NCBI GenBank assembly: GCA_026413225.1
Contig: CM048554.1
Location: forward strand, 7,766,001 to 7,830,000
Direction: 5' to 3'
DNA from: Otis tarda
Lineage: Eukaryota; Chordata; Aves; Otidiformes; Otididae
Length of the DNA stretch: 64,000 nucleotides
The translations under genes and the position numbers were made by a program. The notes below the pieces were generated by a model. The model made no database searches. It was not told the origin of the DNA and saw only the letters and a list, made by a program, of their open reading frames with translations. Positions 1-9,446 of the stretch are shown piece by piece. Each line of letters begins with the position of its first letter. Position 1 is the stretch's first letter.

Positions 1-2368
1 CTCCTAATCTGTGGGAATTAAAACTTAATTAGGCCAGGTTTCTCTGAGAAACCCCTAATAATTGTGTTCTCCTGTAGGTTTATGAATAATAGAAGGGAAA
101 GATTGAATATGGCTATCTAAACTTCTTTTCTTTTCACTTTTTATTCTGTGCTTTCCTGGGGTATCTGTTTGAAGTATCAAGAGAACATTATTAGTTTCAC
201 AATGATTAACTCCATGGCATCTAAACAAAGTACAAATGCTGTCTCATGGAGCTATTTTGTTGCTTTCAAGTAGGCTTGCAGCTCTAATTTGTCTCCTATT
301 TGATAGGGAATCTGCTGAACATGAGAAAATGTTCAGACTGAATGACTTCTCCGTCAATATTCCACCAATAAGGGCTAGGGGTGGAAGTTCAAACCCTGAT
401 GTTCATTGAGTCATCTTGGCAGTCACATCCATGATCTTTGCTGTATTTCATAAATGTTGTAACCACAGGTGCACACGCTTCACTTACTCATTCACAGATG
501 GGCAGATTGCTGTAGTGAAACCTGGGGCTCCTTGAAGCCAAAGACACTTTTGTCAGGGATTTCTTGTCAAACTGGAAAGGAAATATGTGATAGTATCCAT
601 TGGTGCTTTGTTTATGCCCCATCCTATATGAGCAGGCTACCGGTTTGGAAACACTCTTATTCTGGTTTGCTTGTGCTGTCTCTTGCCTACTATTAATTAA
701 TTCCTTACATGTTATTTAATCTACTGGTTAAGATGTGTTTGACAGAGGGTTGCAAGTTTCAGAACTGTGGGTATCTACACATTTCTGAAAACTGATGTCC
801 AGAGAGAAGCTAAAGCCTCTTTTAAGGTGGGGAAATCCAGGGAGATTCAGGCATTGTATGTTCTGTTGGCATCGTGTGCCTGGCCAGTATTTCAGATTTG
901 TTATAACACATGTGGCTTTTACCCTGCTCACAAACCAAAAAGGACCAGGTTGGAGGCGTGGAAGAACTGAGTGTAAACTAAGTGAAGGAAGATGAGAGAG
1001 GTGGGGCTTTCTGGAGACACAGGGAGGGTCTGGAAGGTATTGAAAATACTACACATCGCTTTACCTTCAGTTCCCTTCTCTGCGTTTTCCTATTTGGTGT
1101 CCATCTCGTTTGTGAAGTACATAAAATCCTCTAATAAAAAAGCTGTGTAGAGCCTTGAGGAGTTGTTTTGAAGTGATAAAAACTCTTGCATTCAAATTAT
1201 GTCTGGTCTATAAAACGTTGCTCAATGAGATTTCTATTCAAAACATATTCTTGTAATATCTGTATATGTGCTGACGTGCATGTAAGGCATTAGTGGAGAA
1301 AGAACAATATATTGGTACTTGACCAAAAAAAAAATAATCTCCCATTAATTTTAAACAAAAAAATCAAGTAGGAAGTGTAGTTCAATAGAGAAAACTGTCT
1401 TTCAAAAGGTTGTGAATGTCACACTCATCCTTTTACGACAATTGGGCCAGCAATCAACTATATCCCACTGGATTTTATATAGTAATATTTTTAAAAATGC
1501 TTTTGTAAAATGTTTATGTAAATGCTTTCAATGGTCAAATAGATTTGTTCACACAAAACAATACTTAAGCTCCAGCCATTGCATGCCAGTGTGAACTAAT
1601 TAAAATCATATTGTACAATAGGTGAATAGATCAGGCAGTTGGCCTTCTAATCAGAATAGGTAGTTGTAAAAAAAAAGAAAAAAAAATGTTGAAAAGGAAG
1701 AGCAAAATTAAGAAAAATAATCTAGATGTGAGGAAAAGGAATGAGAACCCCAGTTCTCTGCTGAAAGCTGTGTTAAAAGTCAGCCCTTTCTTTTTTGCAT
1801 CATGCTGTGTTACATATTGAGAGATTTGAGGCTTTAGGGAGTCCCTCCTTAGGGACCTTTGCGCTCATCCCTCTGCCTGCAGTACCGAGCCATGTTGTGC
1901 ATACCTTAGTCCTCAGATAACATATAATAGTCTGGCCTCCTCAAATGGACGTCCAACAGGAGTATTCAGATCTGGTTTGTGTTTGCTGTCAGCTTAGACC
2001 TTTCATCCTCCTTAATATTTAAGCTACACCTATGTTTTGTGGTTCTTGCTATCCCCTCAAGTAGGTGCCTGGCCGAACTGAATAGGTGTCATCTGTCTTG
2101 GGACTGTTTTTGAGCAAGACTTTTGTGCCAATTAATGTTTAGCTTTTTGTCTTCCATCTTAATAATTGAAAAGCATTTATTTTCAATAACATGTAGATGT
2201 TGGGTGTTGTTTTACCCTGGAGCATAAACATAATTAGTAAAAATAATAACAATGAAAAGATTTTAGATGGTAGAGCAGCTTCTCAACTTTTTCTGTAGAT
2301 TATCATCACCTTAGAAGGGTGGAAGGCAGATCTGTTTCAACCATGCTTTTGTTTTGTAAAGGAAAGTT

Positions 2369-2431
2369 GAGCAGGGGGTTGGATAACCTTCGTGGTGCAA
2401 TCCAGCCTAAGTTATTCTCTGATTCTATGAA
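2369..2431 (+). mobile_element. CR1 LINE 3'-end fragment
   Basis: The stretch reads like the 3' terminus of an avian CR1 element. It contains a 'gcagggggttggat' motif, then a degenerate 'atccagcctaa' block, and ends in an octamer-like tail (gttattctctgattctatga). Only about 60 bp are recognisable, so this is a heavily 5'-truncated, old copy. It carries no coding sequence. Confidence 0.6.
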
Positions 2432-3494
2432 AGGATATATGTTGAAAATTAAATACATTAATACTAGTAAATCTAAGATGTCCATTTATTGGAGTGAAAA
2501 GCATCATCTTTCCTACAAAGCATTGTAGGACCACAATGAGCTTGTCTTTACAGTGTGGTGCTGGTAATACTGAAACGTGTACAATATTTGTGGTGTGGGA
2601 TTGTAAGTTAACCATGGGTCTTATAAAATGTTTCATCAGCATATTCACGTGTTTTGCTTATTCAGTTTGAATTGAGATGTGCATTTCACAAGTACATAGC
2701 TGTGCAAAATTTTATGTATAATATTGTGAAGGCAGGGGGAGATTACTTTCTCCATCATCTTCCCATCAGAAGTAACTAGAACTATGGCATTAGACTATTT
2801 GTGTAAGTCATCTTGACACTCTGAAAGAGGTTCTCCATCATTCCCTCAGTCTTGTTGCTTCCTGACGCCTCATCCTTAACATCGCCATGGCAAGCAGAAC
2901 GTATTAGTCATTCGAAGACAAGGCTTGTTTATGCCTGTACCCTAGGGTGACTGTGGAATGTTTTTGTTCTGCCATTGCTCAGTTGTTTGTTAGTGCCTGT
3001 TTACAACTGAAACCTGAAGGGATGAATATCCTATCATGCTGACTTCTGTGTGTGGTGGGTGCAGAGTTTGAGTTTGGTGTGAATTGTTACTTTGATCTTT
3101 TGAACTTGGATTCATACAGGTTGTTAGTGCTCAGCAATGAAACTGCTGTCCTCTTACAGTGCAGAAATTTGTTTTACTTGGGTGTGAGAATTGGGGATTA
3201 TCTCTTTTATTTGCAGGTACGCTAACTCAGGCACTTCTAAAAATTATGAAAAATTAAAATAATTTTCAACTTAATACTTAAAGGGTGCGTTTACCTTGTT
3301 GCTTATAGTTGAGGCCTAGAATGTGCTTCTGAAGGAAATCCCCTTACTCTCCTCACTGCTTTGGTATTAGCATCATCACATACCTTGGAGCACCGGAGCT
3401 AGATTTCTTCTGGGTAAAACTAGACTGGAGGGTGTGTCCCTAATACATTCCATCAGAAAACTGACATTCAGTCCATGGACCAGACAAGAACTAA

Positions 3495-3536
3495 CCCCCC
3501 CTCCAACCCCCCTGGTCCCTCCCCCCCGTCCCCCCC
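3495..3536 (-). other. C-rich tract, G-quadruplex candidate on the minus strand
   Basis: Five C-runs of 7, 6, 3, 7 and 6 bases are separated by loops of 1 to 5 bases, with two more CCCC runs about 20 bp downstream. On the minus strand this satisfies the usual G3+ quadruplex pattern. It stands out from the AT-rich surroundings. No function is evident. Confidence 0.55.
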
Positions 3537-5473
3537 AATAAAACAGAAAAACCCCATCCCCACCACCAGAAAAAAAACCCTGAAATGTGTGTAGTATTTA
3601 TACTACAAGTTCTCAACACTGGTTGTTTCAGTCCACAGATGTGCTCTTAATGATCCTCTGTGTTTGCTAATGAAGATGTACCCAAAGTGCTAAATTTTGT
3701 TAGAAATAAGTAGATGGGGATTAATTTATCTTTTGTATAGATGGCAGTTTCTCCAAGCTTCCTTGCCAAATTCACCGTGGATTCTTTTCATCATCCTCTG
3801 TATGACTTCCTATTTGCAAGCCTTTGAATAATATGAAAGTAGGCAGGCAAACTTTTTAAAAGTATACCTTCTGACAGTGTGTGGAGTAATATTGAGAATT
3901 ATGTTGACATTCTTCTTTTGATACCATTGGCATAAGCTGTTGGCATTGTTTTTTGGGTTTAGTTTAGTTTTGTTTTGTTTTAATATGGGTAAAGATTCTG
4001 TTCGGTATACCTTTCTGGAAAGGGTGATGATTTGGAACTGGAATTTACACCATGGGTCCATCACTGATACACTCTTTGGAGCTTCAGTATCTTCAGCCAG
4101 TGTTACATGTCCTTTCACTCTTTTCTTTGGCATATTAGAATGATTACCTCTTTCTGATGATATCAGACTGCATTTTACATATGAACCACATCTGGTTAAA
4201 AAACTAGTAAATTTAAGGAGTCTAGCTTAAAGATTCTGACGTAACTTTTCAGAAACAAATTAACTCTTTGGTATTTTTCTTTCTCTGCAAGCTTTTTAAA
4301 CTGGAAATTTCCTTCTTTTTGTACAATGCTAAAAAAATACCTCACCTACCTTCACTCCCCACTTCACTCCCCTTTTAATGAAAGCTGGAAAGGAAAATCT
4401 GGAGGCTTAATTATAATACCAAATATCATAGGATAGATGTTGTTCAGTCTTTCTACTTCTGATCATATGTGTTTTGTTTCAAAAACTGTATTTTTATATA
4501 TTGGACTTACGCACATCAGAATGTGTTTACTGCAACTTTTACGGGCTAATGTTGAGCTGCTTTTTCCTTTTAAAGTCATATCTTGGTGCTCTTGTATTAT
4601 TTCATTGCTATTGCTCAAACTGCAGAGAATGTGAGATACTTTGGGTAAACTGTTGTTCAGAATTACCTCTTAAAAATTAAGTTAATACATTATATATCCA
4701 TGGAACATTGCTATGGAATTGATGCTGTTTACTCGTTAATTACTGTAGTCTGCAGCTCACAGTGTTGGCACTGTGGCTTGTTTGTTACGTGTGATGATCA
4801 CTTTATAAATGTCAATAAAATCAAGACAAAAACCTCTAGTACAACTGCAAGTAACAACTCAGTATTTTCCTCATTAGCTTTGGCAGCAAAGTAGTCTTAC
4901 AAAGCAGTCTGCAATGAAACACCAGCCAACTGAGTCCCACACTGTGGCTATAATTACATATTTTTGCTTGCTAATCAGTAGAATTTTTCTGTGTACACTA
5001 TTATACTTTAATGGTTCTGTTGCAGCACCAAATTTACTACAATGTTCTCTTGAAGAAAATGGCACATAATGATTTTGTATTTACTACAAGAAGATATTAA
5101 ACTAAATAATACATAATGATCCTGCACAGATTAACCAGGTCTTTAGCTCTTCTGTTCCTTATCTCTCTTTTAATAGTGTTTTAGGGAAAACATTGTTATT
5201 TGGGAGGGAATTACCAGAATGACTAAACTGGTAAATATAGCCACCTGAGTAGGATATCTTGTTTCTTACTTGAAAACTATTAGATTGTAATTTTAAGCTG
5301 TGCTTAGTACTTTAATTTCCCTTCCCACAACTCACGGAGCATAAGGAGGGTTGCAGCCAGCTCAGATAAGTACTAAGTTCATTAATTACAGACTTACCTT
5401 TCTTGGAAGGTAAAAAAGCTTGTGTGGGACAGGATTAAACAGACTGTTGGGGTATGGCCCTGTGGAGGGCTGG

Positions 5474-5478
5474 ATAGT
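5474..5478 (+). repeat. Target-site duplication ATAGT, left copy
   Basis: ATAGT lies directly before the TG of the 5' LTR and recurs directly after the CA of the 3' LTR at 12435-12439. A 5-bp duplication fits ERVL-type integration and fixes both ends of the provirus. Confidence 0.9.
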
Positions 5479-5623
5479 TGTCCTGGTTTCAGCAGGGATG
5501 GAGTTAATTTTCTTCTCAGTAGCCACTGTGTTTTGGATTTCATGTGTGAAGAAGGTTGATAAAAACACTCTGATGATACCAGTTGTTGTTAAGTGAGACC
5601 AAGGACACTGTCTGGCTTTCCAA

Positions 5624-5645
5624 GTCTCGTTAACGTCTCGTTAAC
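5624..5645 (+). repeat. 11-bp tandem duplication in the LTR
   Basis: Two direct copies of gtctcgttaac. The 3' LTR has the same pair at 11905-11926, so the duplication predates integration. The antisense solo LTR at 44652-45248 has only a single diverged copy at the matching place. Confidence 0.85.
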
Positions 5646-5737
5646 GTGCAGATGCGGGAATCTGGGCAAAAGACAGACAGAATAATTGACCCAACCTGGC
5701 CAAAGAGAGTATTCCATGCCATGAACGTCATGCTCAG

Positions 5738-5744
5738 TATATAA
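5738..5744 (+). promoter_or_regulatory. TATA box of the 5' LTR
   Basis: TATATAA sits about 260 bp into the LTR, followed by a GC-richer stretch, as expected for the U3/R promoter. It is identical in the 3' LTR at 12015-12021. Promoter activity today is not shown. Confidence 0.65.
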
Positions 5745-6032
5745 GTGGGGGTTGCCCATGGAAGGGGGTATCCGTTCCATTCTGGCACCGATTCCGGCAC
5801 CCTTGGCATTTTTTTCTTCTCTCTTGCTTGCTGGCATCATTCCCTCCACCTTGCTGGCTTGCTCTCCCCCCTTTTCTTGCTGCTCAGTGTTGTTTCTGTG
5901 ATCGCTTCTCGGGACAGGCTGCGTTGGTCATTCGGACATTGGGTGGTGAGAAATCGTACATTGTTCATTTTGTATATTTTGTTCATATTAATATCCTTAT
6001 ATCCTGTTAGCTTTGTAGTTTTTAGTATTTTT

Positions 6033-6038
6033 AGTAAA
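6033..6038 (+). terminator. Possible poly(A) signal variant in the 5' LTR
   Basis: AGTAAA is a known weak variant of AATAAA. It is followed by T-rich sequence and is conserved in the 3' LTR at 12314-12319. No canonical AATAAA is present in this LTR, so this is the best candidate for the R/U5 signal. Confidence 0.4.
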
Positions 6039-6160
6039 CTGTTTTTATCTCAACCCACAAGTTTTCCTTTCTTCCCAATTTCTTCCCCCCGTCCCGCTGG
6101 ATAGGGGGAGGGTGAGCGAGAAACTGTGTGGTGATCCAGGCTAAACCACCACAGTCTTTG

Positions 6161-6178
6161 TGGCGCCCAACGTGGGGC
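6161..6178 (+). other. Primer-binding site, tRNA-Lys (Lys1,2 type)
   Basis: TGGCGCCCAACGTGGGGC lies 7 nt after the LTR end. It equals the 18-nt site known from established retroviruses primed by tRNA-Lys1,2 and is complementary to the tRNA-Lys(CUU) 3' end. The match is full length by eye. Confidence 0.88.
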
Positions 6179-6823
6179 TCGAAGTGGCCTCACTAGATCA
6201 GTCGTGAGATCTTCAGACCTTAGTCTGAGGATCCAAGGCTCAAGCCCCGGTCAGTTCCGAAGGGTTGAGATAAGGACAGGTTTGAACACAGTGTGTTGAA
6301 AACAGATTTGTTACAATTGCTGGGCACAATGTTGTTTTATTTGTTCTCGCAGTTGTTTTTAGAGCTGTATTGGATAGCACCCTACTTGCCGTATTTTCTG
6401 TTTGTCAGTGTTTGTGCACACTTTATCAATGATGTGTGTTGGATCAAAGGTATCGTTCTGCTGTGCTAGGCGGCACTGATTTGTTTAGTGAAATTGCTGG
6501 TAACAGGACCATTTTCATATCTGTACTCAATGGCGGTGGGCAGTGTGCAGAGCAAGGGGGCAGAGACATCTCCACCCGGGTATTTCGGGAGCCATCTTGT
6601 GGGTGTTGTTTGGAACTATACCTGTTGTTTTGTTCCGGGAAGCCAGGCTGTGGGGGGAACATCTGTTTACAGCTTTCCTGACTTTACCAAGCTAATTTCA
6701 ACAGCTTTTGAGAATTTTGAATACTCTTTGGATACCCCTACCACCGTGTTCATGTTGACAGGTCTCTTGCAGCTATCTCAGATCTTGATATTGATTAAGT
6801 TTAAACAATTTTTTAAAAGTATT
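6179..6823 (+). pseudogene. Proviral leader with a long hydrophobic reading frame in phase with gag
   Basis: The first 150 bp look noncoding. From an ATG at 6329 the gag frame is open for 46 codons to a TAG at 6467-6469. It is then open again without a stop through 6823 into gag. The first block is very rich in Leu, Phe, Tyr and Val and looks like one or two membrane segments. A second hydrophobic block follows the TAG. A third lies at about 6740-6810 and is followed by a short basic stretch. An N-Y-T glycosylation sequon sits at 6614-6622. About eight stops would be expected in 165 random codons, against one seen. I cannot name a family. An N-terminal membrane leader on Gag, analogous in layout to glyco-Gag, is an inference. 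Confidence 0.5.
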
Positions 6824-7909
6824 ATGGCTTCTCCTCCAACCCCAGCAACAGACACTGTGGCTACTCAAACTGCTCCTACAAATACTGCAGCTACTTCAGC
6901 TGCTACGGCAGGCACCGCAGCTACCGCAGCCCCTGCTACGGGCACTGCGATTGCTTCGGCCCCCACGCCAGACGCTGTGGCTACTCAAACCTCGGCAAGC
7001 AGTACCAAAGAGAAACCGAAAAACCAACCTACACCAGAATCAGTTGCCCCTGTACAGAAGAAATACACCAAAAAATCAGTTCGTATAGTGAAAGATGATG
7101 ATGAACCAGGCCCATCACATGAACAGGGAGAGGCAGAAGGAGAGGTAGTCACCCAATCCCTTTCCCCGTGTGAGCTGCGAGATGTGCGAAAAGATTTCAG
7201 CTGTAATCAAGGTGAGCAACTTGTTACCTGGTTGCTCCGATGCTGGGACAGTGGGGCCAGTAGCCTGGAATTAGAAGGCAGGGAAGCCAGGCAGCTGGGA
7301 TCCCTGTCTAGGGAAGCAGCCATTGACAGGGCGATTGGAAGAGAGTCAGCAGCCTGCAGCCTCTGGAGGCGACTCCTGTCAGGTGTGAGGGACAGGTATT
7401 TCTTTAAGGAAGATATTGTATGCCACCCAAGCAGGTGGACCACCATGGAGAGACGTATCCAGTTTCTGAGGGAATTAGCTGTTCGGGAGCTGATTTATCA
7501 TAACCTGGATGACCCACGGACATCCGTAGAGCCAGATGAAATTGAATGCACCCGACCCATGTGGTGGAAATTTGTACAGAGTGCACCATCATCGTATGCC
7601 AACTCATTGGCAGCAATGAGTTGGAAAGATGATGAGATGCCACCAGTACGTGCAGTGGCTAACCAGCTCCGACAATATGAAGACAATCTCTCTTCCCCGA
7701 TGCGGGCCTGTGTCTCAGCTATAGAAAGACTGACTGAGAAATCTGAAAGCCAGTTTGAAAAACTGTTAGAAAAACTATCTGACGTGTGTCAGAAACTCGA
7801 AGATTCTTGCTCCCCACCTGCACGGACCAATATCTCAGCTATTAGAAGAAGACCTCATCCTCCTCCTGCTCAGGGGAGACACTACATGCGACAAGGTGAC
7901 CTTGCGTGA
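6824..7909 (+). pseudogene. gag: ERVL-type gag (main part), frameshifted near its C-terminus
   Basis: The structural polyprotein of the virus, now defunct. I chose the ATG at 6824 because a typical retroviral Gag N-terminus begins here, after the hydrophobic leader. The frame itself is open further upstream. In order: an Ala/Thr/Pro-rich low-complexity segment (6824-7015), a Lys-rich then acidic linker (about 7050-7145), a well-preserved helical core rich in Trp, Arg and Leu (about 7160-7690) with the ERVL capsid look shared by the mouse restriction factor Fv1, a heptad-like Leu/Glu stretch (about 7715-7800), and a Pro/Arg-rich end. The frame ends at TGA 7907-7909. The sequence continues in another frame, so an indel lies at roughly 7800-7896. 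Confidence 0.8.
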
Positions 7910-8150
7910 CCAAGGAGAGGATATGAGGAGGTGGGATGGAGAGCCTACCTCGGCCCTAGAGGCACGTGTACGTGACTTGCGAGGTAAAACAATCACAAAG
8001 GGAGGTTCTTCCAGGCAATTTGCTGCTCCAGCCTCCAGTGGGCAGTTCCCCAGATGGTGTAGAAGGGCTGATCTCACCTCTGATCCTATGGAAGGGACTT
8101 CTGATTCATATTCACAGAAAGTGAATAGAAAATATTGCAAACAGGACTAG
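7896..8150 (+). pseudogene. gag: gag C-terminal remnant in a shifted frame
   Basis: This frame continues gag after the frameshift. It is a charged stretch with an Ala-Leu-Glu-Ala-Arg helix, then a Ser/Arg-rich tail. I see no intact CCHC zinc knuckle. It ends at TAG 8148-8150. Protease continues in the same frame directly after this stop, so the TAG may be the original gag terminator of a read-through arrangement. It could also be a later mutation. Confidence 0.65.
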
Positions 8151-8550
8151 AGGGGCCCTGCCTCCAGCCAGGCGGAGGAGAGGGACAACAGAGTTTATTG
8201 GACTGTATGGATTAAATGGCCTGGCACATCAGACCCACAGAAGTATAAAGCTCTAGTAGACACTGGTGCACAGTGTACCCTAATACCATCAAGCTATAAA
8301 GGGGCACAACTATAAAGGGGCACGGAGTGACAGGAGGATCCCAAGAGCTGACTGTATTGGAGGCTGAAGTAAGTTTGACTGGGAATGAGTGGCAAAAGCA
8401 CCCCATAGTGACTGGCCCAGATGCTCCATGCATTCTTGGTATAGATTACCTCAGGAGTGGGTATTTCAAAGACCTAAAAGGGCACCGGTGGGCTTTTGGT
8501 GTAGCCACTGTGGAGACAGAGAAAAATAAACAGCTGTCCATCTTGCCCAA
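8151..8550 (+). pseudogene. pro: Retroviral aspartic protease, frameshifted after the active site
   Basis: The retropepsin active-site motif Leu-Val-Asp-Thr-Gly-Ala is encoded around 8253-8270 with the catalytic Asp at 8259-8261, in the same frame as the gag tail. A 16-bp tandem duplication at 8294-8325 then breaks the frame. The rest of protease, including a typical Ile-Leu-Gly-Ile-Asp segment near 8432-8449, continues in a different frame. The duplication alone would shift the frame by +1 but the observed shift is +2, so another single-base change is nearby. The boundary with RT is approximate. Confidence 0.75.
8294..8325 (+). repeat. 16-bp tandem duplication inside protease
   Basis: Two near-identical copies, ctataaaggggcacaa and ctataaaggggcacgg. 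It interrupts the protease frame with a TAA in the first frame directly after copy one. It is a post-integration slippage-type lesion or was inherited from a defective parent. Confidence 0.9.
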
Positions 8551-9443
8551 ACTCTCGAAGGACCCTTCCGTTGTGGGAAAGCTGAAGGTTGAAGAACAAA
8601 AGGTACCAATCGCTACCACCACGGTGCACCGGCAGCAATATTGCACCAACCGAGACTCCATAATCCCCATCCTCAAGCTGATTCGTCGACTGGAGAGTCA
8701 GGGAGTGATCAGTAAGTCCCTCTCACCCTTTAACAGTCCCATATGGCCAGTGAGAAAATCTAACGGAGGCTGGAGACTAACAGTGGACTATTGTGGCCTA
8801 AATGAAGTTACACCACCAATGAGTGCTGCCGTGCTGGACATGCTAGAATTTCAGTATGAACTGGAGTCAAAAGCAGCCAAGTGGTATGCCACCATTGATA
8901 TTGCCAATGTGTTCTTCTCCATTCCTCTGGCACCAGAATGCAGGCCACAGTTTGCTTTCACTTGGAGGGGTGTCCAGTATACCTGGAATCAACTGCCCCA
9001 GGGGTGGAAACACAGCCCCACCATTTGCCATGGACTGATCCAGACTGCACTGGAAAAGGGTGGAGCTCCAGAACATCTGCAATACATTGACAACATCATT
9101 GTATGGGGCAACACAGCAGAAGAAGTTTTTGAGAAAGGGGAGAAAATAATCCAAATCCTTCTGAAAGCCGGTTTTGCAATAAAACAAAGCAAAGTCAAAG
9201 GGCCTGCACAAGAGATCCATCCAGTTTTTAGGAGTAAAATGGCAAGATGGACGTCATCACATTCCAATGGATGTGGTCAACAAAATAACAGCTATGGCTC
9301 CACCAGCTAACAAAAAGGAAACACAAGCCTTCTTAGGCATTGTGGGTTTCTGGAGGATGCATATTCCAAATTACAGTATGATTGTAAGCCCTCTCTATGA
9401 AGTGACTCGAAAGAGGAACGATTTTAAATGGGGCCCTGAACAA
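8551..9443 (+). pseudogene. pol: Reverse transcriptase domain, catalytic box altered and frameshifted
   Basis: The RT fingers and palm are readable in one frame to about 9214. The first catalytic Asp is present (8897-8899, in an Ile-Asp-Ile-Ala context), as is the Leu-Pro-Gln-Gly motif at 8993-9004. The YxDD box reads Tyr-Ile-Asp-Asn: the codon at 9092-9094 is AAC rather than an Asp codon, which should abolish polymerase activity. A 4-bp tandem duplication (atcc twice, 9215-9222) shifts the frame. The RT connection then continues in the new frame to a TGA at 9444-9446. Confidence 0.88.
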
Positions 9444-9446
9444 TGA

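Larger units (their letters stand above)
1..5473. other. Intronic sequence upstream of the provirus (MACROD2 intron, inferred)
   Basis: No gene is supported here. The open frames are short, overlap on both strands, and show no recognisable domain or splice context. The stretch is AT-rich with short A and T runs. It holds a CR1 3' end at about 2369-2431 and a C-rich tract at 3495-3536, both listed separately. Assignment to a MACROD2 intron is inferred from the exon at 23891-24007. Confidence 0.6.
5479..6153 (+). repeat. 5' LTR (675 bp)
   Basis: Starts TGTCCTGGTTTCAG and ends ACCACCACA, giving TG...CA ends. It aligns along its full length with 11760-12434. It contains a TATA box at 5738-5744, an 11-bp tandem duplication (gtctcgttaac) at 5624-5645, and an AGTAAA poly(A)-like motif at 6033-6038. 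Compared with the 3' copy it has an extra 4 bp in a 'gaca' repeat near 5662 and an extra 6 bp near 5985. It lacks 10 bp of a CCATT repeat. Confidence 0.95.

Noticed and set aside
5589-6104. Open frames of up to 119 codons on both strands in the 5' LTR, repeated in the 3' LTR
   Set aside because: They recur in both LTRs because the LTRs are copies. They overlap promoter and poly(A) regions and lack protein features.
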